From Paenibacillus sp. YPG26 (lineage in GTDB: Bacteria > Bacillota > Bacilli > Paenibacillales > Paenibacillaceae), in the NCBI RefSeq assembly GCF_023704175.1, contig NZ_CP084530.1, positions 3,782,001-3,846,000 on the forward strand: a stretch of DNA of 64,000 nucleotides. Direction: 5' to 3'. Below, in pieces: positions 24,564 to 33,897 of the stretch; the stretch's first letter is position 1; every line of letters begins with the position of its first letter. The notes beneath the pieces were generated by a model that saw only the letters and a list, made by a program, of their open reading frames with translations, was not told where the DNA came from and ran no database searches. A program made the position numbers and the translations under genes.

Positions 24564-26240
24564 TTACTTGTTCTGATTCACACTGCGGCTCATTTGGTTC
24601 ACGGCGCTAAAGAGCGCTTTTATCGAAGAGGTCATGATGTCCACGTCAATGCCGCAGCCCCAATATACGGTGCTGTCAGAGGCCGTGATGCCGATATAAG
24701 AGACCGCTTGCGATTTGGAGCCTGCCTCCAGAGCGTGCTCCGTATAGATCAGATTGCCATACTCCAGTCCAAGGTAGGATTGCAGGGCATTACTGATCGA
24801 ATCCAGTCTGCCGTTCCCTGTACCCTTAATTTCCTTAACCTCACCATCAGCCCGCACAACTACAACAGTCTCGAAGTCCTCCTCGTCGTTAATGCGGTAT
24901 TTCACCAATTCGACTGGCGCATTCAGATTGACATATTCCTTAACGAAAATATCATAGATTTCATCCGGGAGCAGTTCCTTCTGCTGATGATCGGATACGT
25001 TCTTGATGCAATATCCGAAGTGCTCGCGCATCTTCTGCGGAAGATCGAGACCGTACTTCTGCTGCAGGATGTAACCAATTCCGCCCTTGCCTGACTGGCT
25101 GTTGATGCGGATAATATCGCCTTCGTATTGTCTGCCAATATCCAGCGGATCGATCAGCAGGTATGGAACCGACCAATGCTGCGGATCCTTCTCCTCGCGC
25201 CATTTCATGCCCTTGGCAATCGCATCCTGATGCGAGCCGGAGAAAGCCGTGAAGACCAGCTCACCGCCGTAAGGGTGTCTTTCACTGACTCTCATCTTGG
25301 TCAGGCGCTCATAGACGGAGAGGATCGTAGGAAGGTTCTCGAAATTCAGCTTCGGATCCACCCCGTGCGAGTACATATTCAGGGCCAGCGTGACAATGTC
25401 CACGTTGCCTGTCCGTTCCCCATTTCCGAATAGCGTACCTTCGACACGCTGAGCGCCGGCCAGCATACCGAGCTCGGCATCCGCCACCCCGGTTCCCCGG
25501 TCGTTATGCGGATGGAGCGATAGAATAACATGCTCACGGTAGCTCAAGTGTTCACTCATATACTCAATCTGGCTCGCATAGACGTGCGGCATCGACATGG
25601 ACACCGTTGCGGGCAGATTGATGATTACCGGATTCTCCGCCGTCGGCTGCCATATGCCGAGCACCTGGTTGCAGATATCCAGTGCAAATTCAATCTCCGT
25701 GCCTGTAAAGCTCTCCGGCGAATACTGGAACTGGAAGTTCCCCTCCGTCTCGAGCGCGCACTCCTTAAGCAGCTTGGCCCCGTTCACCGCGATGTCGATA
25801 ATCTCTTCTTTCGACCTGCGGAATACCTGCTCCCGCTGGGCTACAGAAGTCGAGTTGTACAAATGCACAACGGCCTTTCTGGCCCCTTTCAGAGATTCAA
25901 AGGTTTTGCGGATAATATGCTCCCTCGACTGGGTCAGCACCTGGATGGTGACATCCTCCGGGATCAGATCCTGCTCGATCAAGGTGCGCAGGAAGGTGAA
26001 TTCCGTCTCCGACGCTGCAGGGAATCCGACCTCAATCTCCTTGAATCCGATCTCCACCAGCATTTTGAAATATTCCAGCTTCTCCTCCAGATTCATCGGA
26101 ACGATCAGCGCCTGATTCCCATCACGCAGGTCCACGCTGCACCAGGTCGGAGCTTCTGTAATATACTCCTTGCGGGTCCATTTCAGGCTTGCCTCCGGCG
26201 GCATAAAGTATCCTCTGGCGTATTTATCAACGTTATTCAT
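24564..26240 (-). CDS. leuA: 2-isopropylmalate synthase
   Basis: This cytoplasmic enzyme of 558 residues is the first committed step of leucine synthesis, joining acetyl-CoA with 2-oxoisovalerate. The TIM-barrel domain has WCSVDLRDGNQAL near residue 32 (metal-binding Asp) and SLHPHNDRGTG (HxH metal ligands) near 225. A C-terminal regulatory domain follows (about 430-558), where leucine feedback usually acts. Length and the DLRDGNQAL variant place it in the longer LeuA type. The start at 26240 follows GGAAGG; the frame runs further upstream into the T-box leader, which is not coding. It stands alone, away from other ilv-leu genes, under T-box control. Confidence 0.95.
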   Translation of the reverse strand: MNNVDKYARGYFMPPEASLKWTRKEYITEAPTWCSVDLRDGNQALIVPMNLEEKLEYFKMLVEIGFKEIEVGFPAASETEFTFLRTLIEQDLIPEDVTIQVLTQSREHIIRKTFESLKGARKAVVHLYNSTSVAQREQVFRRSKEEIIDIAVNGAKLLKECALETEGNFQFQYSPESFTGTEIEFALDICNQVLGIWQPTAENPVIINLPATVSMSMPHVYASQIEYMSEHLSYREHVILSLHPHNDRGTGVADAELGMLAGAQRVEGTLFGNGERTGNVDIVTLALNMYSHGVDPKLNFENLPTILSVYERLTKMRVSERHPYGGELVFTAFSGSHQDAIAKGMKWREEKDPQHWSVPYLLIDPLDIGRQYEGDIIRINSQSGKGGIGYILQQKYGLDLPQKMREHFGYCIKNVSDHQQKELLPDEIYDIFVKEYVNLNAPVELVKYRINDEEDFETVVVVRADGEVKEIKGTGNGRLDSISNALQSYLGLEYGNLIYTEHALEAGSKSQAVSYIGITASDSTVYWGCGIDVDIMTSSIKALFSAVNQMSRSVNQNK

Positions 26241-26296
26241 AGGTATCCATCCTTCCATCATTTGTTGGCACCCGGTCATCGCAGGGCAGTTATAAC

Positions 26297-26575
26297 ACAA
26301 AAAAAGCCTTCCATCTCCATATAACAGAGACGAAAGACTGTGAAATCTTACGCGGTACCACTCCGAATTCATGCCGCTGGCATGCACTCTATGGATACGA
26401 GCTCCCCTACCGGGTTACCTCATACCCTCCTGATGATAACGGTCAGGATTCCGGCTCCGCCTACTTTCCCTGGTTCAGCGGGCAACTCCAAGGCGAGTTC
26501 CATTCTTCTTCGCGGCTGCTTCGCACCAACCAACAGCTCTCTGAGCGCTTAGAAAAGCGTACTATTCCTTATCAA
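26297..26575 (-). promoter_or_regulatory. T-box leader (leucine-specific riboswitch) of leuA
   Basis: The T-box core GAGTGGTACCGCG is read on the minus strand at 26363-26351. The stem I region holds AGAGAGC and GGTTGGTGCGA, and a CTC codon at 26497-26495 (context GGAACTCGCC) is placed as the specifier, which means leucine. The leader ends in a terminator (26299-26341) with a seven-base T run. Uncharged leucine tRNA would pair with the T-box and let transcription continue into leuA. Confidence 0.93.
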
Positions 26576-26595
26576 CGTATTAGGATATTAAAGTC

Positions 26596-26624
26596 ATGCT
26601 ATAACACCTGTGCGCCGTTGTCAA
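26596..26624 (-). promoter_or_regulatory. Promoter of the leuA T-box transcript
   Basis: On the minus strand, TTGACA (26624-26619) and TAGCAT (26601-26596) are separated by 17 bases. Transcription would begin just before the T-box stem I. Confidence 0.65.
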
Positions 26625-26673
26625 TTGCCTTTTTGAAAGAAGGCTGTGATCCTCTCTAAGACGGTCTAAATAC

Positions 26674-26698
26674 AAGAGGCACCCGAACGGGTGCCTCT
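26674..26698 (-). terminator. Hairpin after the M13 peptidase gene
   Basis: GAGGCACCC and GGGTGCCTC pair perfectly around a four-base loop, 25 bases after the stop. Confidence 0.65.
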
Positions 26699-26721
26699 GT
26701 CATGAGCCTGCTTGCATTCAG

Positions 26722-29160
26722 TTACCAGATGGAGACGCGCCGTTCCGGTGGCAGGTACATCCCGTCTTTGTCGGTAATATTGTACACCTTATAGAAAGAA
26801 TCAAGCATTTGCAGGGCAAAATTCACTCTCACTTTGTTCGGAGCATGAGAGTCGGTCTGCAAATATCCGACAGTCAGCTCTACAGGCATCCATGCCGCAA
26901 ATGCGCGGGAGAACCCTTCGTACACCTTGGAGAGGTCCGCGTTCGGATTGTCGTCCGCAATATCAAGGACACATGATAATCCGCCCAGATCCGCAATCGT
27001 CTCCGCAAGTGTGAGCTCTCCGTTCACTTTATGACCCGGCACAAATTCAATCTTGGACAACTCCTTGGCAACTTGCGCAGTGCGCTTGTGGAATTCGGTA
27101 TAGTCCGCCTCCGTCCACCAGTTGGCCAGATTGCCGTCTTTGTCGTACTGGGCGCCATTCACATCGAAGGCATGGGAGATTTCGTGGCCGATAATTGTAC
27201 CTATGCTTCCCAGGTTCTGCTCACGGCTCGCCTGTGGATCATAGAAAGGCGCCTGCAGGATTGCGGCCGGGAAAGTAATGCTGTTGGTTGAAGGCTGATA
27301 GAATGCGTTCACCGTCATAACAGGCAGCACACTCCATAAATCTATGGAATACGGCTTCTTGAGTGCTTCTCTGCCTGCTGCTTCTATGGCGATCTTCTGG
27401 CTCATTACCGCATCGAACAGGGTACCGCCTTCCGCTCGGCTTGCGAAGCGATAGGAAGGCACCGGTGTCCATTCATCGGGATAGCCGATGTTCACACTAA
27501 TATTCTTCAGCTTCTCGGTAGCCTTGGCTTTGGTCTCGGCGCTCATCCATGTAAGAGCGTTAATCCGAACCTCGTATTTCGCGATAATCTCGTTCACAAT
27601 ATCTTTTACATCGTCTTTGCTGGATTTAGGAAAATACTTGCTGACAAACACTTTGTCAAACGCTTGCGATTCCATTCCCTGAGCCAAAGCGGCCGCTCGC
27701 TCTTCCACCGGAAGCTTCTCAGGCACAATACCGATTGCCGCCTTCATCAGATCATCCTGGAAGCTTTGGGTGGTCTCTGCAAATGCAGCTTCATACGCCT
27801 GGAACGTGCTTATAGCAAGCAAATCCTTGATCGTCTGCAGATTCTGATTCGTGATGAGGCTGTCGGCGAATTTAATATAGTCATGCTCGGGAGAGTAGAC
27901 GGTCATATCGGCTGGGAGACCATACCGCTTGATGGCTAGTTCAGCCAGCCCCGAGTTCGGCGTTGCCTTCTTCATCTCGTCCCAACTGGACTTCTTGAGG
28001 AATGCCTTAGGGTCTTGCATCTGTTCCACAGGCGTAGCTTTGGTGGAGAGCTGCTTCTCAAGCTCCAATATCGCTTTGGCGCGTTCAGGAAGCTTGTCCT
28101 TCTCGCCGCTGTAGCGCAATACCCGCTCAATGTACTCAATGTAGGCCTTCTGAACATTAGCCATAGCCGGATCATTAGAATAATAGAATGTCGTGCCCAA
28201 GCCCAGTCTGGTGCCTATGAAGGCGGCCGCAAATTTCTTGCGATCCCCCAAGGTGTCTTCAACAGGCATAAATCCGATGAACGGGATCAGGTTGAACCGA
28301 TCCGAATATTTATCGGCCAGGGCTCTCAGCCCCGCAGTATCCTTGACAGCATATAATTCATCCAGATAAGGACGAAGCTTCTGAATTGCGGTTTCGCGCG
28401 TATGTACATCGGTATACATCTCATAAATCTCGGCCGCTCTCCACTCGGAGGACCCGTTAGCCGCAGCAGTCTTGTTCTGCAGCAATTGCTTCATGATCTC
28501 GGTTCCCGTGCCGCTCACTTTCTTCATGACATCCTGGAATGTGCCGGCCATCGCATATCCGGGATGAATAACCGGATCCGCAACATATTGGCGGTTCGTG
28601 TAGACGTAGAAGTCATCCTTGAGTCCAACCTGCTTGGCCCCGTAGGGATTGTTGTTGGCCGCGGCTTGTACCACATAAGACAGCTTCGCCAAAAATTTCT
28701 GCGCCTGTTCTACGGTGACGTTGCCGGCGGGAAGTCCCAGATCGTCCAACAGTCCGAAGTCGCCCAGCGCGGCATAGTAAGGCGCGGCCCATGCCGGTAT
28801 GTCCGCATTCTTGCCGCCTGCCTCTATACCTTTCCAGGAAAGCAGATTACAGGCGATAACGACCAGCTGAGGGCCGGTAACGTTGGCGTTAGGCTGGAAT
28901 TTTTTTGCCCCGGTACCTTTCATATATCCTGCAGTCACAGCGATCGCGATCTCTTTGGCATGCGGACTGCCAGAAGGTACGTCTGAGAATGCTTGTTTGG
29001 GCTTGTCTACCTTAATTTGAAACGTCTGATTGATCAATGCTGTCAGTTGGCCCCTTGTTACCAGACGGTCGTTGCTTGCCGCATACGCGCCTGTGAGCCC
29101 CATACTGAAGAACAAGAGTAGTACTAGCATAATTGCGATGGAACGTTGTATTTTTATCAA
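26722..29160 (-). CDS. Secreted M13 family metallopeptidase with SLH-like N-terminus
   Basis: This 812-residue exported zinc peptidase is of the neprilysin/PepO class. A signal peptide covers about 1-28 (cleavage near AYAAS). Residues about 30-115 resemble one to two SLH repeats (VTRGQLTALINQTF, FSDVPSGSPHAKEIAIAVTAGYMKG). The peptidase part has zinc motif HEISH (in IIGHEISHAFD), third ligand Glu in ETIADLGGL, and the usual C-terminus PPERRVSIW. The TTG start at 29160 is chosen because GGAGGTG lies upstream; an ATG at 29187 would extend the frame by nine residues. It would trim short peptides at the cell surface. The SLH fusion suggests that it is held on the wall. Confidence 0.9.
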   Translation of the reverse strand: MIKIQRSIAIMLVLLLFFSMGLTGAYAASNDRLVTRGQLTALINQTFQIKVDKPKQAFSDVPSGSPHAKEIAIAVTAGYMKGTGAKKFQPNANVTGPQLVVIACNLLSWKGIEAGGKNADIPAWAAPYYAALGDFGLLDDLGLPAGNVTVEQAQKFLAKLSYVVQAAANNNPYGAKQVGLKDDFYVYTNRQYVADPVIHPGYAMAGTFQDVMKKVSGTGTEIMKQLLQNKTAAANGSSEWRAAEIYEMYTDVHTRETAIQKLRPYLDELYAVKDTAGLRALADKYSDRFNLIPFIGFMPVEDTLGDRKKFAAAFIGTRLGLGTTFYYSNDPAMANVQKAYIEYIERVLRYSGEKDKLPERAKAILELEKQLSTKATPVEQMQDPKAFLKKSSWDEMKKATPNSGLAELAIKRYGLPADMTVYSPEHDYIKFADSLITNQNLQTIKDLLAISTFQAYEAAFAETTQSFQDDLMKAAIGIVPEKLPVEERAAALAQGMESQAFDKVFVSKYFPKSSKDDVKDIVNEIIAKYEVRINALTWMSAETKAKATEKLKNISVNIGYPDEWTPVPSYRFASRAEGGTLFDAVMSQKIAIEAAGREALKKPYSIDLWSVLPVMTVNAFYQPSTNSITFPAAILQAPFYDPQASREQNLGSIGTIIGHEISHAFDVNGAQYDKDGNLANWWTEADYTEFHKRTAQVAKELSKIEFVPGHKVNGELTLAETIADLGGLSCVLDIADDNPNADLSKVYEGFSRAFAAWMPVELTVGYLQTDSHAPNKVRVNFALQMLDSFYKVYNITDKDGMYLPPERRVSIW

Positions 29161-29253
29161 AACAGCACCTCCAAAATTATCTGACATCCTCTCTATGTTA
29201 ACATAATTGGATATATAAGGATATTGCATTCTGACTATAATCCATTCCCTCCC

Positions 29254-29269
29254 TGACACACAGATGTCA
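29254..29269. promoter_or_regulatory. Inverted repeat between the divergent M13 and MFS genes
   Basis: TGACA and TGTCA lie six bases apart. It is a candidate operator for the WYL regulator encoded in the MFS operon, but this rests only on position and symmetry. Confidence 0.35.
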
Positions 29270-29340
29270 ACAAGGGTAGCTTATGATAGCCTCAGATGAT
29301 TGTTCACCAATCAATTCAGGTACAAGAGAGGAATGAGCGT

Positions 29341-30861
29341 ATGAGAAACAGACTGGCAGCCATCGTAGGAGGGCTTTTACTCGCAATTCTGATGGCGTCG
29401 ATGGACAACACGATTGTCTCCACAGCAATCGGCACCATCGTTGGGGAGATGGGAGGACTCGACAAGTTCGTATGGGTCACCACGGCGTACATGGTCGCGG
29501 AAATGGCCTGCATGCCGATCTTCGGCAAGCTGTCCGATATGTACGGGCGCAAACGGTTTTTTATCTTTGGGATTATTGTATTTATGATCGGTTCCGTGTT
29601 GTGCGGAATGGCGCAATCTATCGTAGAGTTAAGTATCTACCGGGCTGTGCAAGGGGTTGGAGCCGGAGCCATGGTATCCATTGCGTTCACAATTCTGTTC
29701 GATGTCGTGCCCTCTAAGGACCGGGGGAAGATGATGGGAGCATTCGGAGCGGTGTTCGGCTTGTCGAGTGTGATTGGCCCGCTGCTCGGCGGGTACATTA
29801 CAGATCACCTCAACTGGTCGTGGATCTTCTACATCAATCTGCCGCTTGGATTCATTGCCTTGTTGATGATTGCCTTGTTCTATAAGGAATCGGCAGCGCA
29901 TGCGCAGCAAAAGATCGACTGGGCGGGTGCCGTTCTACTCGTAGGAGCCGTGGTCTGCTTCATATTTGGTCTTGAGCTAGGCGGCAAAACATATGCCTGG
30001 GATTCTCCGCAAATTATCGGGTTGTTCGCAGGATTCGTAGTCCTTGCCGCCTTGCTTGTCGTGGTTGAGAAAAAAGCCGCAGAACCGATCATCTCGTTCA
30101 GCTTGTTCCGGAGCCAACTGTACACGACCAGTAATCTGGTCGCCATGCTCAGCGGCGCAGCGTACATGACAGCAGCGATCTTCATTCCAATCTATGTGCA
30201 AGGCGTGCTTGGCGGTTCTGCCTCCAATTCAGGGTTGACCTTATTGCCGATGATGATGGGTTCCGTTGTCACGGCGACGCTGGGCGGATTTCTGATGACA
30301 AAGCTGCAATACCGGACGATTATGGTCGGGACGCTGACGATGCTGTTGATTGGCCTTTTCCTTCTCTCGCAGATTACGGTAGAATCTTCTAAGCTGGCCA
30401 TTACAGGAATTATGATTCTGATCGGTCTTGGAATTGGTGCTTCCTTCTCGGTCTTGAGTACTTCCGTGCTACATTCGTTCCCTGCGTCACAGCGCGGGGC
30501 GGCAAGCGCCACTTTGAATTTCAACCGTTCGCTTGGCATGTCGCTTGGCATTACTATATTCGGGATTATACAGAGCTATAGCCTGCACTCGAAGCTCACT
30601 GACTCGTTCAGCAAGGATGGCGTAGCAGTGCCGGCTGACCTCAACCTAAGCGATCCCCATGCACTGCTGAATCCGGCGTTTCGCCAATCTGTCGATCCTC
30701 ATCTGCTTGATACCATTACTACAGAACTTTCGAGCTCTATTGGAGCAACCTTTGCCTGGAGTCTCATTCCTGCCGTTCTGGCGCTGATTGCAGCATTCCT
30801 GATGACGAAAAGTAAAATGGAGCCGGTTGCGGAAAGTGAAGAATTCGCAGCCGTACATTAA
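29341..30861 (+). CDS. DHA2 family multidrug MFS transporter
   Basis: This is the second DHA2-type exporter in the window, 506 residues with 14 predicted helices. Motif A is GKLSDMYGRKRFF, the helix-1 sequence LMASMDNTIVSTAIGTI is typical, and motif C is GPLLGGYITDHLNWSW. The ATG at 29341 follows AGAGAGGA; an earlier ATG at 29296 has no ribosome binding site. It leads an operon with a WYL-domain regulator and an SDR. This linkage differs from the MarR-linked exporter at the start of the window and implies another inducing signal. Confidence 0.92.
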   Translation: MRNRLAAIVGGLLLAILMASMDNTIVSTAIGTIVGEMGGLDKFVWVTTAYMVAEMACMPIFGKLSDMYGRKRFFIFGIIVFMIGSVLCGMAQSIVELSIYRAVQGVGAGAMVSIAFTILFDVVPSKDRGKMMGAFGAVFGLSSVIGPLLGGYITDHLNWSWIFYINLPLGFIALLMIALFYKESAAHAQQKIDWAGAVLLVGAVVCFIFGLELGGKTYAWDSPQIIGLFAGFVVLAALLVVVEKKAAEPIISFSLFRSQLYTTSNLVAMLSGAAYMTAAIFIPIYVQGVLGGSASNSGLTLLPMMMGSVVTATLGGFLMTKLQYRTIMVGTLTMLLIGLFLLSQITVESSKLAITGIMILIGLGIGASFSVLSTSVLHSFPASQRGAASATLNFNRSLGMSLGITIFGIIQSYSLHSKLTDSFSKDGVAVPADLNLSDPHALLNPAFRQSVDPHLLDTITTELSSSIGATFAWSLIPAVLALIAAFLMTKSKMEPVAESEEFAAVH

Positions 30862-30908
30862 TTCAGATATTGGCAGGCTCCCGCCTGCCGCCCTAAGGAG
30901 GGATGACC

Positions 30909-31871
30909 ATGAAGCTTGAACGATTGATGACCATTACGATTCTGCTGCTTAATCGAAAGCGGGTTCAAGCACAGGAGTTGGCGGACCAGCTTGAGGTGTC
31001 TCTACGCACCATATATCGCGATCTCGATTCACTCGGTCAAGCTGGCATCCCCATTGTCTCCTATACCGGCATGGAAGGCGGATACGAGATTATGGACAGC
31101 TTCCGGCTGGATCGGCAGCTGCTGTCCTTCGATGAGCTAACCGTCCTCTCCACTGCGCTTCGCGGCCTCGAATCTACGAAGGCCTATGAACGCTCCAATA
31201 TGGATCTCCTCCTCGGCAAAGTTGGCGCGATGGTGGCCAAAGCCGAGCAGGGCAAGGCAGGAGGAGGAGACCGTATTCATATTGATTTCACCCCTTGGAG
31301 AAATAACAATGAAGACCAAATCCGATATGATTCGATTCACCAGGCCGTGAAGGACCGGAAGCTCATTCGATTCAACTACACGAGCAGAGCGGGCGATGAA
31401 CAAGCGCGCGAGGTAGAGCCGATGGCGCTTGTGCTCAAGAACTACGCTTGGTATCTTCACGGCTTTTGCCGCTTGCGGGGCGACTACCGCATCTTCAAGC
31501 TGACGCGTATTCGGGCATTGGACGTCCAGGCCGACACCTTCATCCGCCGGGCGGAGTCGCTTGCCCAGCTGAATGACAGGTGGAGGGCCCCTGAGAACAA
31601 GGAGACGGAGGGGAGAATCCCAACTGTCCTTCAGTTTAATGCCTCTGCTGCCGTGTCCGTGATGGACCATTTTGATGAAAAGGAGATTGAGCGCTTGCCG
31701 GATGGACAGCTTATTGTGCGAACGACCTGCTCAAGCGAACGTTGGCTGATCCGTATGGTGCTCCATTATCTAACCGATGTGATTGTGCTTGAGCCTGCTT
31801 ATATTGCCGCGAGGGTGAGGCAGACCGCCCTGGATATTGCGCGGCGGTATGGCGCCGTGGATAAGGAATAA
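30909..31871 (+). CDS. YafY-type HTH/WYL domain regulator
   Basis: This 320-residue regulator has a DeoR-like helix-turn-helix at about 1-55 (LERLMTITILLLNRKRVQAQELADQLEVSLRTIYRDLDSL, in parts) and a WYL domain at about 140-220, in which the motif reads WYLHGFCRLRGDYRIFKL. A WCX-type C-terminal extension follows. WYL domains are thought to sense small ligands or nucleic acids. The second ATG (30909) is chosen since AAGGAGGG touches the first one (30903). It sits between an exporter and an SDR on the same strand with gaps of 47 and 22 bases, so it probably controls its own operon. Confidence 0.9.
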   Translation: MKLERLMTITILLLNRKRVQAQELADQLEVSLRTIYRDLDSLGQAGIPIVSYTGMEGGYEIMDSFRLDRQLLSFDELTVLSTALRGLESTKAYERSNMDLLLGKVGAMVAKAEQGKAGGGDRIHIDFTPWRNNNEDQIRYDSIHQAVKDRKLIRFNYTSRAGDEQAREVEPMALVLKNYAWYLHGFCRLRGDYRIFKLTRIRALDVQADTFIRRAESLAQLNDRWRAPENKETEGRIPTVLQFNASAAVSVMDHFDEKEIERLPDGQLIVRTTCSSERWLIRMVLHYLTDVIVLEPAYIAARVRQTALDIARRYGAVDKE

Positions 31872-31893
31872 ATTCAGGGAAGGGGGACTGCTA

Positions 31894-32646
31894 ATGTTGT
31901 CTTTAGCTGGAAAAGTGGTCATCGTCACCGGAGGCGCCCGGGGTGTCGGGAGACTGACATGTATTCAATTGGCCAATCAGGGGGCGAAGGTGGTTGTGAC
32001 CGACCTGGGACATGAGCTGACCGATGAATCCATTACGTCCGAGATTATTACGGCTGGTGGTGAAGCCGTGGCGATCCCGGCGGATGCCCGGAGTCCGGAG
32101 CAGATGGAACAGCTCGTGGAAGCAGTTATACAGGAATTCGGACGTATTGATGTTCTTATATGCAATACAAATAATAGGGCCGCAGCCGCGTCCTTCACCG
32201 AGCTGACTTGGGAGTCGTTCGAACGGCAGCTGACCGATGAACTAAGGGCAGTGTTTGAGACAACCAAGGCAGTCATCCCGGCCATGATGGCACAGCAATC
32301 CGGCCGGATCATCTATTTGTCCAGCACGGAGGGCAAAGACCCCACCCCGCAGTATATCGCTTTCGGTACGGCGAAAGGCGGACTCAATACGTTCGCACGA
32401 TATATTGCTCAGGAATTCGGCCCCTATGGGATTTCGGCCAATGTCGTCGCTCCCGGCTACATTAGAAATGAGGGGCCTTATATGATATCTGAGGAAGAGA
32501 GCCGGGTGGTAGGCAGCTTCACACCACTTGGCCGGATCGCCGAGCCGGAGGATGTGGCGGGGGTTATTTCTTTTCTCGCCGGAGATGGCGCACGCTTTCT
32601 GACAGGAACCTACACACCGGTTACCGGCGGGCTTGTCATGGAATGA
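31894..32646 (+). CDS. SDR family oxidoreductase
   Basis: This 250-residue classical SDR has the NAD(P)-binding motif TGGARGVG at about 12-19, CNTNN in place of the usual NNAG at about 89-93, Ser in IIYLSSTEG, and a Phe-containing active site: the expected Tyr-x-x-x-Lys reads FGTAK, so the catalytic Tyr is replaced by Phe, with a Tyr five residues earlier (QYIAF). Activity as a standard reductase is therefore doubtful. The C-terminus GTYTPVTGGLVME is typical. The ribosome binding site is GGGAAGGGGG. It is the last gene of the MFS-WYL-SDR operon. Confidence 0.85.
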   Translation: MLSLAGKVVIVTGGARGVGRLTCIQLANQGAKVVVTDLGHELTDESITSEIITAGGEAVAIPADARSPEQMEQLVEAVIQEFGRIDVLICNTNNRAAAASFTELTWESFERQLTDELRAVFETTKAVIPAMMAQQSGRIIYLSSTEGKDPTPQYIAFGTAKGGLNTFARYIAQEFGPYGISANVVAPGYIRNEGPYMISEEESRVVGSFTPLGRIAEPEDVAGVISFLAGDGARFLTGTYTPVTGGLVME

Positions 32647-32679
32647 GTCTTGCCACACGGTCAGCAGCAGTAAGTTTTT

Positions 32680-32710
32680 GGGCTATCCTTTGCGGGGTGG
32701 CCCCTTTTTT
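32680..32710 (+). terminator. Intrinsic terminator of the MFS-WYL-SDR operon
   Basis: GGGCTATCC pairs with GGGTGGCCC using wobbles, followed by TTTTTT. Confidence 0.75.
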
Positions 32711-32775
32711 CTGAAAAAAATTAGCTTCTTAATGTCAAATAAAATTACTCTACGCATAAGCAATTCTCGTTTACA

Positions 32776-32794
32776 AACATACAGTATGTATGTT
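32776..32794. promoter_or_regulatory. Candidate TetR operator of the VOC-TetR unit
   Basis: AACATAC and GTATGTT are exact inverted repeats around AGTAT. A -35-like TTTACA lies just upstream (32770-32775), so the site would fall between the promoter boxes. Confidence 0.65.
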
Positions 32795-32832
32795 AAGTTA
32801 AATACATCAAACAGGAGAGGGGAATCCGCCTT

Positions 32833-33270
32833 ATGAGAGTAAATAGCTTTTACCCCGTTATTTTGACCAAGCAGGTTGAGGAAAGCTCTAGATTTTACAC
32901 TGAATATTTTGGGTTTGATATCGTGTATCAAGCGGACTGGTATGTTAGTCTAAAGAAATCGGGTGGGAACATTCCTTTTGAATTGGCGCTTCTGGATGCC
33001 TCACATCCCACGATCCCTGCGGCTTACCAGAAATCAGTCCAAGGCTTGATCCTGAACTTTGAAGTGGATGATGTGGATCAGGAGTACCACAGGCTCATTA
33101 TTGCCGGAGAACTCCCATTACAGCTAGATATCCGCAATGAAGAATTCGGACAGCGGCATTTCATAACAAGTGACCCTAACGGTGTTCTAATTGACGTCAT
33201 CAAGATCATCCCGCCCTCAGATGAGGAAAGTGCTCAATACGTTGAGAATATATGGTCTGATAGCAGATAG
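32833..33270 (+). CDS. VOC (glyoxalase-like) family protein
   Basis: This 145-residue protein has the vicinal oxygen chelate fold of two beta-alpha-beta-beta-beta units. Visible parts are the N-terminal strand and helix [24 protein letters not shown] and the second half [19 protein letters not shown]. Such proteins include glyoxalase I, ring-opening dioxygenases and drug-binding proteins of the bleomycin-resistance type. The expected metal ligands are not all evident. It is followed after 14 bases by a TetR gene, and a TetR-type operator lies upstream, so it is probably the target of that regulator. Confidence 0.85.
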   Translation: MRVNSFYPVILTKQVEESSRFYTEYFGFDIVYQADWYVSLKKSGGNIPFELALLDASHPTIPAAYQKSVQGLILNFEVDDVDQEYHRLIIAGELPLQLDIRNEEFGQRHFITSDPNGVLIDVIKIIPPSDEESAQYVENIWSDSR

Positions 33271-33284
33271 GAGTATCCAATTTC

Positions 33285-33869
33285 GTGAAAAAAACTAAGG
33301 AAGAGACTAACGAGACAATCAGCCAACTCAAAGAAATAGCCAGAAAGCATTTTACCGAGCATGGCTACGCTGCTGCTGTACTCGACGAGATCGTTAAGGA
33401 AGCTGATTTAACGCGGGGGGCAGTCTATCACCATTTTGGAAGCAAAAAGGGGCTCTTTCTCGCTGTACTGGAATCTGTCCAACGTGAAGTTGCCCTGAAG
33501 GTTGAAGCTGAGGCAGGCCAGAGCGAAGACGTATGGGACCAGCTCATTCTCGGATGCCACGCCTTTGTCAGCACTGCCGTTGAACCCAGAAATAAGCGAA
33601 TCATGCTAATAGATGGACCAGCCGTATTGGGTTGGGAAGCTTGGCGAAGCATGGATGAGCAAGGCTCTATGCGGCTGCTGCACGAGCAGCTCCAATTGAT
33701 GCAGCAGCAAGGATACTTTCAATCCGTATCCATTGATGCGCTAACCCATATCCTCTCAGGAGCGCTGAACGAATCCTCTCTATGGATTGCACAAATGCCA
33801 AATGTAACGGAATCGGTGGAGGATACGATGAACATCATCTCCCAGCTGCTGGAAAGGTATAGATCTTGA
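33285..33869 (+). CDS. TetR family transcriptional regulator
   Basis: This 194-residue repressor has its helix-turn-helix at about 15-60, with the family core VLDEIVKEADLTRGAVYHHFGSKKGLF (read in parts) matching TetR_N closely. The C-terminal ligand domain is related to the YfiR/AcrR type (QRGYF-like region QQQGYFQSVSIDALTHILSGAL). The start is GTG after TAGGAG. It is co-transcribed with the VOC gene and most likely binds the palindrome at 32776, giving self-regulation. Confidence 0.9.
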   Translation: MKKTKEETNETISQLKEIARKHFTEHGYAAAVLDEIVKEADLTRGAVYHHFGSKKGLFLAVLESVQREVALKVEAEAGQSEDVWDQLILGCHAFVSTAVEPRNKRIMLIDGPAVLGWEAWRSMDEQGSMRLLHEQLQLMQQQGYFQSVSIDALTHILSGALNESSLWIAQMPNVTESVEDTMNIISQLLERYRS

Positions 33870-33897
33870 ACGGAGCTTAGCCAAGCTTCCCTCCACC

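Noticed and set aside
25530..26324. 264-codon plus-strand frame opposite leuA
   Set aside because: It is antisense to leuA and runs into the T-box leader, which explains the open frame there.
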